Shown piece after piece: positions 18,229-26,476 of a stretch of DNA of 64,000 nt. The stretch is from Altererythrobacter sp. TH136 (GTDB lineage Bacteria > Pseudomonadota > Alphaproteobacteria > Sphingomonadales > Sphingomonadaceae): NCBI RefSeq assembly GCF_007065885.1, contig NZ_CP041409.1:1287501-1351500 (forward strand), written 5' to 3'. Every line of letters starts with the position of its first letter. Position 1 is the stretch's first letter. Both the position numbers and the translations under genes were made by a program. The notes beneath the pieces were generated by a model. The model saw only the letters and a list, made by a program, of their open reading frames with translations. It ran no database searches and was not told the DNA's origin.

Positions 18229-18972
18229 CTAGACTTTCCACCCCGAATGAATCGCCACCAGTCCGCCCAGGATCGGCTCGACCTTGGTCCGCGCAAAGCC
18301 AGCGTCGCGGATCATCGCTTCGAACGCGGGCATGGTGGGAAAACGGCGGATCGATTCGATCAGGTAGCGATAGCTGTCCGCGTCTCCGGCAATCGCCTCG
18401 CCGATCCGGGGGACCAGCCGGTGCGAATAGAAGTCGTAAGCGTCCTTGAACCCCGGCCACTCGGTGCTCGAGAACTCCAGGCAGAAGAACCGTCCGCCGA
18501 ATTTCAGCACCCGGTGCGCCTCCGCCAACGCGCGATCGATACGGGTCACGTTGCGGATGCCGAATGCGATCGTGTAGGCATCGAAACTGCGCGCGGGATA
18601 CCGCAGGTCCTCGGCGTTCTGCCGGCTCCACACGAGCCCGTCGATGCCGCGTTCCAGCGCTCGTTCGACACCGACGTCCAGCATCTCCTGGTTGATGTCC
18701 GCCACCGTCACGCTCGCGCCGCGGTCGGCCAGCCGGAAGGCGATGTCGCCGGTGCCGCCCGCCATGTCGAGAATCGCCTCACCCGGCTGCGGCTTGACCC
18801 GGCGCACGAAGGTGTCCTTCCACAACCGGTGCATCCCGCCGCTCATGGCGTCGTTCATGACATCGTACTTCGCCGCCACGCCGGAGAACACCGCACCGAC
18901 GCGGCGGGTTTTCTCTTCGGGGTCCACTTCTTCGTAGCCGAAGGACACGGTGTCGCGCGCAGGTTCGCTCAT
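18229..18972 (-). CDS. ubiE: UbiE, ubiquinone/menaquinone C-methyltransferase
   Basis: A 247-residue class I SAM methyltransferase with the UbiE signatures: VFSGVAAKYDVMNDAMS near residue 30, the SAM motif DMAGGTGDIAFRLAD, and LEFSSTEWP. It methylates carbon on the quinone ring during ubiquinone synthesis. ATG 18970-18972 matches the family N-terminus. The stop is 1 bp before the ubiB GTG, giving a ubiE-ubiB operon. It is divergent from mutM across 114 bp. Confidence 0.96.
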   Translation of the reverse strand: MSEPARDTVSFGYEEVDPEEKTRRVGAVFSGVAAKYDVMNDAMSGGMHRLWKDTFVRRVKPQPGEAILDMAGGTGDIAFRLADRGASVTVADINQEMLDVGVERALERGIDGLVWSRQNAEDLRYPARSFDAYTIAFGIRNVTRIDRALAEAHRVLKFGGRFFCLEFSSTEWPGFKDAYDFYSHRLVPRIGEAIAGDADSYRYLIESIRRFPTMPAFEAMIRDAGFARTKVEPILGGLVAIHSGWKV

Positions 18973-19086
18973 GGCACGCGCCTTAGCATCGCACCGACAA
19001 GTGGGAACCGGTTTTCGCCATTCAGGCGATGTGATCGAATGGGCCGGGCAATTGCAGGTTGCGCAAAGGCTGTTAGAGGAGCGGCG

Positions 19087-19902
19087 ATGCCCGAGCTTCC
19101 CGAGGTCGAAACCACCGTGCGCGGGCTGGCTGCAACGCTTGACGGCGCCCGGATCGCACGCGTTTCGCTGAACCGCCCCGACATGCGCCGGGCCTTCCCC
19201 GAAGGGCTGGTCCAGGCCTTGACGGGGGCGCGGGTCACGGGGCTCGGCCGGCGGGCCAAATACGGTCTGATCCACACCGATCGCGACACCACGCTGGTAT
19301 TCCACCTGGGTATGAGCGGGCGCTGGCGGATCGATCCGTCGCAAGCCGACAAGCACGATCATCTGGTGCTGGAAACCGCCGATCACCGCTATGCGCTGAA
19401 TGACGCACGCCGGTTCGGGTTCGTCGATCTGGTCGATACCCCGGCCCTCGACAATTGGCCGGCGTTCGCGGCGCTGGGACCCGAGCCGCTCGGCGAAACG
19501 CTGAGCGCGGCGCATCTGAAGGCGGCGTTCGACGGGCGCAAGCAGGCGATCAAGCTGCTGCTTCTCGACCAGCGTATCGTCGCTGGCCTGGGCAACATCT
19601 ACGTGTGCGAAGCGCTGTGGCACGCGCGCATCAACCCGCGCAAGGCGGCGGGCAAAGTCTCCAAAGCTGCGCTCGAGCGTCTGGTGCCGGCCATTCGTGA
19701 CGTGCTGGAGCGATCGATCGACGACGGCGGCTCGACCTTGCGCGATTATGCCCAGCCCGATGGAAGCCTCGGCTACTTCGCTACCCGCTTTGCCGTCTAT
19801 GGGCGCGAGGGGGAGGCATGCCTGCGCGAGGATCGCGGCACGGTATCCCGCTTGGTACAGGGCGGCCGCAGCACCTGGTTCTGTCCCAAATGCCAGCGCT
19901 AG
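19087..19902 (+). CDS. mutM: MutM/Fpg, formamidopyrimidine-DNA glycosylase
   Basis: A 271-residue Fpg with N-terminal catalytic PELPEVETTVRGL (Pro2, Glu3) and the helix-two-turn-helix GLGNIYVCEALW. It excises 8-oxoguanine and cleaves the AP site. The C-terminal zinc finger appears incomplete. CPKC is present at the end, but the first pair reads EACLREDRG, with Glu where the second Cys is normally found. Position and length are otherwise normal. It starts the mutM-rpsT-dnaA series typical of alphaproteobacteria. Confidence 0.95.
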   Translation: MPELPEVETTVRGLAATLDGARIARVSLNRPDMRRAFPEGLVQALTGARVTGLGRRAKYGLIHTDRDTTLVFHLGMSGRWRIDPSQADKHDHLVLETADHRYALNDARRFGFVDLVDTPALDNWPAFAALGPEPLGETLSAAHLKAAFDGRKQAIKLLLLDQRIVAGLGNIYVCEALWHARINPRKAAGKVSKAALERLVPAIRDVLERSIDDGGSTLRDYAQPDGSLGYFATRFAVYGREGEACLREDRGTVSRLVQGGRSTWFCPKCQR

Positions 19903-20033
19903 CTTGACGGAATCGGGTAGCGACGCTAGGGGCGCGCCTTTCCCGGCGGGTCCGCCCGTCGCGAGCAATCACGCAAACACAAGACTTCAGGCCGCGCTCC
20001 GTCGGCCCATCGAGGACAGACCCGAGGACCCTT

Positions 20034-20294
20034 ATGGCCAACACGCCGCAAGCCAAGAAGCGCATCCGCCGCAACAATGCCCGCGCGGAGATCAACACCA
20101 ACCGCGTGAGCCGCATCCGCAGCTTCATCAAGAAGGTCGAGACCGCGATCGCCGGAGGCGACAAGACTGCCGCCGCCGATGCGCTCAAGGCTGCCCAGCC
20201 CGAACTGGCGCGCGGCGTTGCCCGCGGCGTGCTTCACAAGAACACCGCCAGCCGCAAGATGAGCCGCCTCTCCAAGCGAGTCGCCGGCCTCTGA
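20034..20294 (+). CDS. rpsT: Ribosomal protein S20
   Basis: An 86-residue basic protein with the S20 pattern [17 protein letters not shown] at the N-terminus and the C-terminal [16 protein letters not shown]. It binds 16S rRNA in the 30S subunit. GAGGA lies just upstream of the ATG. A strong hairpin follows at 20345-20375. The rpsT-dnaA order is conserved in alphaproteobacteria such as Caulobacter. Confidence 0.97.
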   Translation: MANTPQAKKRIRRNNARAEINTNRVSRIRSFIKKVETAIAGGDKTAAADALKAAQPELARGVARGVLHKNTASRKMSRLSKRVAGL

Positions 20295-20707
20295 TTCGGC
20301 CTAACCCCGGCAGACACCGGGGCGGATAAGCGGAACAAAAGCGAACGACGCCGGCGGTGATTCCGCCGGCGTTGTCGTTTGCGCTTCGTGCATCTGATGC
20401 AAATGACGGAATTCCCGCGATTCGCGCGCCATGCATTGGCTTTGCCCAAAATTTTCAACGACTTGGACGCAGCTCTGCCGGTTAGACCGAGTCAACAGCC
20501 AATATTTCATTTTTTTTGCACCGCCGGCCTTGCCAGTCGCCCGGTGGTGTTCAAAAAGAGCCCTCGTTCGCGGCTTGGACGGCGCGAGCTCTTTTAGGTC
20601 TGGACTCACGGCAAACCCGGCAATCCTTGCGATTCCGGGTGGTGGCGAAGCTTTGTCCAGGGGGGAAACGGTCCGATCTCGGTCGGGCAATTGGGGACAG
20701 GCATCCG
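20295..20707 (+). promoter_or_regulatory. dnaA leader region with a cluster of GANTC methylation sites
   Basis: This 413-bp gap between rpsT and dnaA holds no convincing gene. It contains the rpsT terminator and an AT-richer stretch around 20450-20520. GANTC sites lie at 20293, 20359, 20419, 20489, 20603 and 20631; the first straddles the rpsT stop and the second sits in the terminator loop. GANTC is the CcrM target in many alphaproteobacteria, and methylation of such sites modulates dnaA in Caulobacter. I see no clear DnaA boxes (TTATCCACA type) and no CtrA-type TTAA repeats. Promoter elements could not be placed with confidence. Confidence 0.5.
20345..20375 (+). terminator. Hairpin terminator after rpsT
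   Basis: An inverted repeat of GCCGGCGG (20350-20357) and CCGCCGGC (20363-20370) with a 5-nt loop, extended by five more pairs including one G-U. The T-rich tail is poor (GTCGTTTG). It lies 50 bp after the rpsT stop and probably separates rpsT from dnaA transcription. Confidence 0.65.
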
Positions 20708-22168
20708 ATGGACAGCATCATCGGCGGCGGCAACGCCGCGCGGCGCAACAGTGGGAATGGCATGGAAGATCTCGAAGCGGTGAACCTGGCGGCCGATTGG
20801 GCCGACATCAGCCAGGGCCTGCGTAAAGACCTCGGCCATCAGATCCACAGCCAATGGATCAAGCCAATTCAGGTTGGCTCGCTGTGCGAAGATACCGGCA
20901 CGCTTGAACTGTACCTGCCGACCGAATTTTCCGCCAACTGGGTGAACGACCGCTTCCATGACCGGCTGAGCCTGGCGTGGAAGATCGCGCGGGGCGAAGT
21001 GCGCCAGCTGCGCATCACCGTGCACCCGGGCCGCCGCAAGCTGCCCGAGCTCAGCCTGGCCGATGGCCGCCGTCCGGCGAACGACGGTGACACCAGCATG
21101 ATCGCGGTGGCCGCAGGCACGATCGGCGATCGCGGGTTCACCTCATCGGTCGGGCTCGATCCCACGCTGACTTTCGGGGCGTTCGTCACGGGTGAGGCGA
21201 ACGTGCTCGCGTGCAACGCAGCGCAGCGGATGGCCGCAAACGAGGCTCCGCAGTTCTCGCCGCTCTACCTCAAGGCGGCGACCGGCCAGGGCAAGACCCA
21301 CCTGCTCCACGCCATCGGTCATTCGTATCTCACGGCACATCCACGCGCGCGGATCTTCTACTGCAGCGCCGAGCGGTTCATGGTCGAATTCGTCCAGGCG
21401 CTGAAATCCAACCAGACGATCGAATTCAAGGCGCGGCTACGTAGCTTCGACCTGCTTCTGGTGGATGACATCCAGTTCATCATCGGCAAGGCATCCGCGC
21501 AGGAAGAACTGCTCTACACGATCGATGCGCTGCTTGCTGAAGGCAAGCGGCTGGTGTTTGCCGCCGATCGCGCGCCGCAGGCCCTGGACGGGGTCGAGCC
21601 GCGCCTGCTCAGCCGCCTCAGCATGGGCCTCGTGGCTGACATCCAGGCCGCCGATATCGAGCTGCGCCGATCGATTCTGCAGTCGAAGCTGGTCCGCTTC
21701 GCGCCGCTCGAGGTGCCCGAGGACGTGATCGATTTCCTCGCGCGCACGATCACGCGCAATATCCGCGAGCTGGTCGGCGGCCTCAACAAGTTGATCGCCT
21801 ATGCCCAGCTGACCGGGCAGGAAGTCTCGCTCCAGCTTGCCGAAGAGCAGCTGACCGACATTCTTTCGGCCAACCGGCGCCGGATCACGATCGACGAAAT
21901 CCAGCGGACGGTGTGCCAGTTCTACCGCATCGATCGTTCGGAAATGGGCTCCAAGCGCCGCGCGCGCGCGGTGGTCCGCCCGCGGCAGGTGGCGATGTAC
22001 CTCGCCAAGGTTCTCACCCCGCGCAGCTATCCCGAGATCGGGCGCAAGTTCGGCGGGCGGGACCATTCCACGGTCATCCACGCGGTTCGCCTGATCGAGG
22101 ATCTGCGCCTGCGCGATGCGGACATGGATGGCGACGTGCGGAGCCTGCTGCGCCAGCTGGAGAGCTGA
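20708..22168 (+). CDS. dnaA: DnaA, chromosomal replication initiator
   Basis: A 486-residue initiator. Domain I covers about residues 18-100. Domain III is an AAA+ domain with Walker A AATGQGKTHL (about 191), Walker B LLLVDDIQF (about 249) and the arginine-finger region PRLLSRLSMG. Domain IV has the DnaA-box-binding signature PRSYPEIGRKFGGRDHSTVIH. It binds oriC and melts the origin. The start may be ATG 20708 or ATG 20762 (MEDLEAVNL, 468 residues). dnaN does not follow, as is usual in sphingomonads. Confidence 0.96.
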   Translation: MDSIIGGGNAARRNSGNGMEDLEAVNLAADWADISQGLRKDLGHQIHSQWIKPIQVGSLCEDTGTLELYLPTEFSANWVNDRFHDRLSLAWKIARGEVRQLRITVHPGRRKLPELSLADGRRPANDGDTSMIAVAAGTIGDRGFTSSVGLDPTLTFGAFVTGEANVLACNAAQRMAANEAPQFSPLYLKAATGQGKTHLLHAIGHSYLTAHPRARIFYCSAERFMVEFVQALKSNQTIEFKARLRSFDLLLVDDIQFIIGKASAQEELLYTIDALLAEGKRLVFAADRAPQALDGVEPRLLSRLSMGLVADIQAADIELRRSILQSKLVRFAPLEVPEDVIDFLARTITRNIRELVGGLNKLIAYAQLTGQEVSLQLAEEQLTDILSANRRRITIDEIQRTVCQFYRIDRSEMGSKRRARAVVRPRQVAMYLAKVLTPRSYPEIGRKFGGRDHSTVIHAVRLIEDLRLRDADMDGDVRSLLRQLES

Positions 22169-22196
22169 CCCTCCACAATCCGCTGACAATGCATGC

Positions 22197-22218
22197 ACAG
22201 GGCTGCCCACAGCCCTGT
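22197..22218 (+). terminator. Hairpin after dnaA
   Basis: A perfect 9-bp inverted repeat, ACAGGGCTG (22197-22205) and CAGCCCTGT (22210-22218), with a CCCA loop, 29 bp after the dnaA stop. No T-run follows, so it may be a weak or Rho-assisted terminator or a leader structure for the next gene. Its right arm is also the first unit of an 11-bp repeat array. Confidence 0.4.
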
Positions 22219-22251
22219 CGACAGCCTGTGCGCAGCCTGCCAACAGCCTGT
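22207..22251 (+). repeat. Four 11-12 bp tandem repeats abutting the next start codon
   Basis: The units are CCACAGCCCTGT, CGACAGCCTGT, GCGCAGCCTGC and CAACAGCCTGT, a near-regular 11-bp period around the core CAGCCTG. The array ends 2 bp before the ATG of the MoeB/ThiF gene and occupies the place where a Shine-Dalgarno sequence would normally be. Whether it is a protein-binding array, an RNA element or simple slippage is not clear from sequence alone. Confidence 0.75.
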
Positions 22252-22253
22252 CC

Positions 22254-23033
22254 ATGGAGTTTTCCCCCGAGCGTCTGGACCGGTTCGCGCGCCAGATCGT
22301 CATCCCCGAAGTGGGCGGCGCCGGCCAGTTCACGCTCGCGCAAGCGCATGTCGCTCTCGTCGGCCTCGGCGGGATCGGGTCGCCGGCGCTGCAGTATCTC
22401 GCGGGAGCGGGAATTGGCCGGCTGACGCTCATCGATGACGGCAAGGTCGAGCTTGGCAACCTCCATCGCCAGACGATCTATTCCGAGCGCGACATCGGCC
22501 ATGGCAAAGTAGTCGCCGCGAGCCGCTGGCTGGCCACCTTCGATCACAAGCTCACCCTCACGCTGCATGACCGGCGGATCGATGCGGAGAGCGCGCCGGG
22601 CATGATCGCGGGCGCTGACCTGGTGCTCGACGGGACCGACACTTTCGCGACGCGCCTTGCCGTGGCCGACGCATGCGTTGCGGAGAGTGTCCCGCTGCTA
22701 TCTGCCGCAGTCGGACGCTTCCAGGGGCAGGTCGGCGCCTTCGCCGGCCACTTGCCCGACCAGGCGTGCTACCGCTGCTATGTCGGCGACGCGTTCGACG
22801 CCGACGACTGCGATACCTGCGCCGAGGACGGCATGTTGGGCGCGATGGCCGGCTGGGCGGGCACCCTGGCCGCGCTCCAGGCAGTCCGGTTGCTGGTAGC
22901 CCCGGCCATGGGCGAACCACAGTGGAGCACGCTCCATCTGCTCGATGGTCTGGCCCCGTCGATGCGCAGTTTCCGGGTCGCCAAGGACCCCGGATGCCGG
23001 ACCTGCGGGGCGGCCGGCGAGGACGTCAGCTAA
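22254..23033 (+). CDS. MoeB/ThiF-family adenylyltransferase (E1-like)
   Basis: A 259-residue E1-like enzyme: nucleotide motif GLGGIGSPALQYLAGAG near residue 39, DDGKVELGNLHRQTIY (the R-Q-T segment), LDGTDTFATR, and zinc CxxC pairs (YRCYVGD, CRTCG). Such enzymes adenylate the C-terminus of ubiquitin-like sulfur carriers (MoaD, ThiS) for molybdopterin or thiamine synthesis. Sequence alone does not decide between MoeB, ThiF and HesA. No Shine-Dalgarno is visible; tandem 11-mers precede the ATG. The 3' end overlaps the convergent sirtuin by 8 bp. Confidence 0.88.
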   Translation: MEFSPERLDRFARQIVIPEVGGAGQFTLAQAHVALVGLGGIGSPALQYLAGAGIGRLTLIDDGKVELGNLHRQTIYSERDIGHGKVVAASRWLATFDHKLTLTLHDRRIDAESAPGMIAGADLVLDGTDTFATRLAVADACVAESVPLLSAAVGRFQGQVGAFAGHLPDQACYRCYVGDAFDADDCDTCAEDGMLGAMAGWAGTLAALQAVRLLVAPAMGEPQWSTLHLLDGLAPSMRSFRVAKDPGCRTCGAAGEDVS

Positions 23034-23748
23034 CCGATCGCGCCAGCATCTGCTCCACCCACGCGGGCACAAGTTCGCTCGCCGGGCCCAGCTGCGTCTC
23101 GTCGAACCACGCCGAGCCCTGACTACGTTCGAGGTTCAGTTCCAGCGTCGCGATACCAAGTTCGCGCGCATCGCGGACCAATCCCGCCGCCGGGTAAACC
23201 GCGCCGCTCGTGCCGATCGAGACGAACAGGTCGGCCGCGCGAAGCGCCGAATAGATCTCGTCCATCCGATACGGCATTTCGCCGAACCAGACGACGTCGG
23301 GGCGCAGCGACCGCTCGCCGCAACGGGGACAGGGCGGCCGGTCGACCAATGGCTGGGTCCAGCGGGAACGCGTGTCGCACGCGGTGCACCAGGCGTTGAG
23401 ATGCTCGCCGTGCATGTGCAGCACGCGGCGGGCGCCGGCCCGTTCGTGCAGGTCATCTACATTCTGCGTGACGATCAGCAATTCGCCGGTCCATTCGGCA
23501 TCGAGCCGAGCGAGCGCGTTGTGAGCCGCATTCTGCTGCTTCGTCTGAATTGCCGCGCGGCGCATGTCGTAGAACCGTTGCACGAGCTCCGGGTCGCGGC
23601 GGAACGCCTCAGGCGTGGCGACGTCCTCCACCCGGTGCTGCTCCCACAAGCTGGGACCGCCATCGGCACCGCTGCGAAACGTATCGATCCCGCTCTCGGC
23701 GCTGATCCCAGCGCCGGTCAGGATGACGATATTGCGGATAGAGCGCAT
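23026..23748 (-). CDS. cobB: CobB-like NAD-dependent protein deacylase (sirtuin)
   Basis: A 240-residue sirtuin: GAGISAESGIDTFRS for NAD binding, TQNVDDLHERAG, catalytic HMHGEH, and a zinc site CTACD...CPRCGE. FYDMRR near residue 59 fits the Tyr-x-x-Arg motif that marks class III sirtuins able to remove succinyl or malonyl groups (as in CobB and SIRT5). That is a prediction from family knowledge. The start could be ATG 23748 or 23757; neither has a strong ribosome-binding site. It is divergent from dapB with a 34-bp spacer. Confidence 0.92.
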   Translation of the reverse strand: MRSIRNIVILTGAGISAESGIDTFRSGADGGPSLWEQHRVEDVATPEAFRRDPELVQRFYDMRRAAIQTKQQNAAHNALARLDAEWTGELLIVTQNVDDLHERAGARRVLHMHGEHLNAWCTACDTRSRWTQPLVDRPPCPRCGERSLRPDVVWFGEMPYRMDEIYSALRAADLFVSIGTSGAVYPAAGLVRDARELGIATLELNLERSQGSAWFDETQLGPASELVPAWVEQMLARSVS

Positions 23749-23782
23749 GTCGCGCATGAAGCACGGGCAATCGGGAGTGGCA

Positions 23783-24511
23783 ATGGCGCGGATCGGCATC
23801 ATCGGCAGTGACGGACGCATGGGCCAGGCACTCGCGCGCGCGCTTGCCGAAGCAGGCCACACATGCGCCGGCGGGGTGGACCAGGGGGGCAACACCGCGA
23901 ACCTGGCCGAAGCCAGCGATGCGCTGCTCGATTTCACGTCGCCAGCCGCGCTGGAGACGAACCTCCATGCCGCGGTCGGAGCCGGCATTCCGATCCTGGT
24001 GGGGACCACGGGACTGGAAGAACGGCACTTTGCCGCCATCGATTCCGCCGCCGGCGCCATCCCGGTTCTCCAGACCGGCAACACCTCGCTGGGCGTGACG
24101 CTGCTAGCGCATCTGGTGCGCGAGGCCGCGGCGCGGCTGGGGCCGCAATGGGACATCGAGGTGCTGGAGATGCATCACCGGATGAAGGTAGACGCGCCCA
24201 GCGGCACCGCGCTGCTGCTTGGGCAAGCCGCGGCTGACGGGCGGGGGATCGATCTGGCGAGCCGCAGCGAGCGCGGGCGCGACGGGCACACCGGCGAACG
24301 CAGCGAGGGCGCGATCGGGTTCGCATCGCTCCGCGGGGGCACCGTGGCCGGCGAGCACAGCGTGATCCTTGCCGGAGAGCAGGAGCGGCTGGTGCTGTCG
24401 CACAGCGCGGAGGACCGGATGATCTTCGCTCGCGGTGCGGTGGCGGGCGCGGCCTGGCTGATCGGGCGGGAGCCGGGGCGCTACACGATGCCGCAGGTGC
24501 TCGGCCTTTGA
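23783..24511 (+). CDS. dapB: DapB, 4-hydroxy-tetrahydrodipicolinate reductase
   Basis: A 242-residue reductase: N-terminal dinucleotide motif GIIGSDGRMGQ and the catalytic/substrate block EMHHRMKVDAPSGTA. It makes tetrahydrodipicolinate with NAD(P)H in lysine and meso-diaminopimelate synthesis. GGGAGTGG precedes ATG 23783. Its TGA overlaps the TTG start of nth, so the two are probably co-translated. dapE of the same pathway lies about 2 kb away on the other strand. Confidence 0.96.
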   Translation: MARIGIIGSDGRMGQALARALAEAGHTCAGGVDQGGNTANLAEASDALLDFTSPAALETNLHAAVGAGIPILVGTTGLEERHFAAIDSAAGAIPVLQTGNTSLGVTLLAHLVREAAARLGPQWDIEVLEMHHRMKVDAPSGTALLLGQAAADGRGIDLASRSERGRDGHTGERSEGAIGFASLRGGTVAGEHSVILAGEQERLVLSHSAEDRMIFARGAVAGAAWLIGREPGRYTMPQVLGL

Positions 24512-25182
24512 CCAAGGCGGACGTGTTCGAGTTGTTCCGCCGACTCGCCGAAGACAACCCCGATCCTGAGACCGAACTAGACTACGGCAATCCCTTCCAG
24601 CTGGTGGTTGCGGTCGCGCTCAGCGCGCAGGCGACCGACGTCAGCGTCAACAAGGCGACCCGGCAGCTGTTCACTCAGGTGACCACCCCGCAGCAGATGC
24701 TGGATCTGGGAGAAGAGGCCCTGCGCGAGCAGATCAAGACGATCGGCCTGTTCAACACCAAGGCGAAGAACGTGATCGCCCTGTCCCAGATGTTGATTGA
24801 CGACTTTGGCGGCGAGGTGCCCACATCCCGCGACAAACTGGTCCGGCTGCCCGGCGTGGGCCGCAAGACCGCCAACGTCGTGCTCAACTGCGCGTTCGGG
24901 CAGGACACCTTCGCGGTCGACACCCATGTGTTCCGGGTCGGCAACCGCACCGGCCTCGCGCCCGGCAAGACGGTGGACGAGGTCGAAGCGAAGCTGGACC
25001 GCAGGGTCCCGCAACCGTTCCGCCGCCATGCGCATCACTGGCTGATCCTGCACGGCCGCTACACCTGCAAGGCGCGCACCCCCGAATGCTGGCGCTGCCC
25101 CGTGGTAGACCTGTGCCGCTTTAAAGCGAAGGTGCTGGAACCGCCCCGGCGTCCCCCAGCACGTCCTTCGAATACGCACTGA
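24508..25182 (+). CDS. nth: Endonuclease III
   Basis: A 224-residue DNA glycosylase/AP lyase: the helix-hairpin-helix LPGVGRKTANVVLNCAFG with catalytic Lys, the Asp in AVDTHVFRVGNR, and a C-terminal 4Fe-4S loop CKARTPECWRCPVVDLC (Cys-6-2-5 spacing). It repairs oxidised pyrimidines. TTG 24508 overlaps the dapB stop and fits the family length. The last 62 bp run antisense into the end of the symporter gene. Confidence 0.93.
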   Translation: MTKADVFELFRRLAEDNPDPETELDYGNPFQLVVAVALSAQATDVSVNKATRQLFTQVTTPQQMLDLGEEALREQIKTIGLFNTKAKNVIALSQMLIDDFGGEVPTSRDKLVRLPGVGRKTANVVLNCAFGQDTFAVDTHVFRVGNRTGLAPGKTVDEVEAKLDRRVPQPFRRHAHHWLILHGRYTCKARTPECWRCPVVDLCRFKAKVLEPPRRPPARPSNTH

Positions 25183-26464
25183 TCACGGTCGCGCAGACGA
25201 GGTCGCCGATCACGTTCAGCACCGTCCGGCACATGTCGAGGAAGCGGTCCACCCCCAGGATCAGCCCGATGCCTTCGGGCGGCACCCCAACCCCGCCCAG
25301 GATCAGCGCGATGACCGGCAGCGATCCGCCCGGCACGCCGGCCGTGCCGATCCCGGCCAGGATGCAGATCACCATGACGAATATCTGATCGGTCAGCGAC
25401 AGGTCCACGCCGAAGAACTGGGCGAGGAAGAGCACGGTCACCCCTTCGAACATCGCGGTGCCGTTCTGGTTCGCCGTCGCGCCGATCGTCAGGACGAAGC
25501 GCGACACCCGGGGCGGCAGCTTCAGGCGGGTTTCCGCGACCCGCAGCGCGGTCGGCAAGGTGGCGTTGGAGCTCGCGGTGGAGAACGCCATCAGGCTGGC
25601 TTCGCGCGTCTCCTTGAAGAACGTGATCGGGTTCATGCGCGCGAAGAACGCCAGCAGGATCGGGAACACCCCGAACATCTGCAGGCCCAAGGCTAGCAGC
25701 ACCACCGCAACGAACGCGGCCAGTTTAGCGAGCAGGTCCCACCCGAACTGCGCCGCGAGGTTGAACATGAAGCAGAACACCGCGATCGGGGCGAGCTGGA
25801 TCACCAGCCCGATCAGCTTCATCGATACCTCGAACACGCCCTCGAATGCCTGCTTGAGCACCTCGGTCCGGGGCGAGCTCATGAGCAGCAGGCCGATGCC
25901 GAAGAACAGCGCGAAGAACATCACCGCCAGGATGTCGTTGTCGCCCATGGCGGTGATGAAGTTCGACGGGATGATCCCGATCACCGCGTCCACGCCGGTC
26001 TTCGCCTCGCCCGAGCGCTCGATGATGCTGCGCGCGCCTTCGCCGCCCTGCGCCAGCAGCGCCCGCGCCTCCGCCGGATCGACCCCGGCCCCCGGCTTGA
26101 TGAGGTTGGTGATCGCGATGCTGATCGCGACCGCGATCGAGGACACGATGATGGTGTAGAGCAGCGTTCGCAGGCCCACTTTCTTGAGCGCGCGCACTTC
26201 TCCCATGTCGGCGATGCCGACCACCAGCGCGCTGACCAGCAGCGGGATCACCAGCATGAACAGCAGGCGCAGGAAGATCTGACCGAGCGGGTTGGTGACG
26301 TAGGTGACCAACGTTTCCACCCACGCCGCATCGCGCGCGAAGGTATAGGCCAGGATGCCGGCGACCAAGCCCAGCACGAACCCGGCGGCGATGCGCCACT
26401 GCAGGCGGCCATAGTCCGGCCCCCCTTCTTCGGCTTCGATCTCCGCTACCGCTTCGCCCGTCAC
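25121..26464 (-). CDS. Dicarboxylate/amino acid:cation symporter (DAACS family)
   Basis: A 447-residue secondary transporter with about eight membrane helices and two re-entrant hairpins. The family landmarks are the serine-rich AFSTASSNATLPTALR, ATANQNGTAMFEG and GIGTAGVPGGSLPVIALIL, and the terminal GVDRFLDMCRTVLNVIGD. These GltP/DctA-type proteins import glutamate, aspartate or C4-dicarboxylates with Na+ or H+. GTG 26464 is preceded by GGGGAGGAAG. The 3' end overlaps nth antisense by 62 bp. It is 12 bp after dapE on the same strand. Confidence 0.93.
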   Translation of the reverse strand: MTGEAVAEIEAEEGGPDYGRLQWRIAAGFVLGLVAGILAYTFARDAAWVETLVTYVTNPLGQIFLRLLFMLVIPLLVSALVVGIADMGEVRALKKVGLRTLLYTIIVSSIAVAISIAITNLIKPGAGVDPAEARALLAQGGEGARSIIERSGEAKTGVDAVIGIIPSNFITAMGDNDILAVMFFALFFGIGLLLMSSPRTEVLKQAFEGVFEVSMKLIGLVIQLAPIAVFCFMFNLAAQFGWDLLAKLAAFVAVVLLALGLQMFGVFPILLAFFARMNPITFFKETREASLMAFSTASSNATLPTALRVAETRLKLPPRVSRFVLTIGATANQNGTAMFEGVTVLFLAQFFGVDLSLTDQIFVMVICILAGIGTAGVPGGSLPVIALILGGVGVPPEGIGLILGVDRFLDMCRTVLNVIGDLVCATVISAYSKDVLGDAGAVPAPSL

Positions 26465-26476
26465 TCGCTTCCTCCC

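Noticed and set aside
18973-19968. Upstream extension of the ubiE reading frame across mutM
   Set aside because: The frame is open by GC bias only. The UbiE family start is at 18972, and the plus strand holds mutM.
20295-20707. Replication origin upstream of dnaA
   Set aside because: No DnaA-box cluster, no AT-rich unwinding element with repeats, and in relatives oriC usually lies elsewhere.
22207-22251. CRISPR array
   Set aside because: Units are 11 bp and contiguous, with no spacers and no cas genes.
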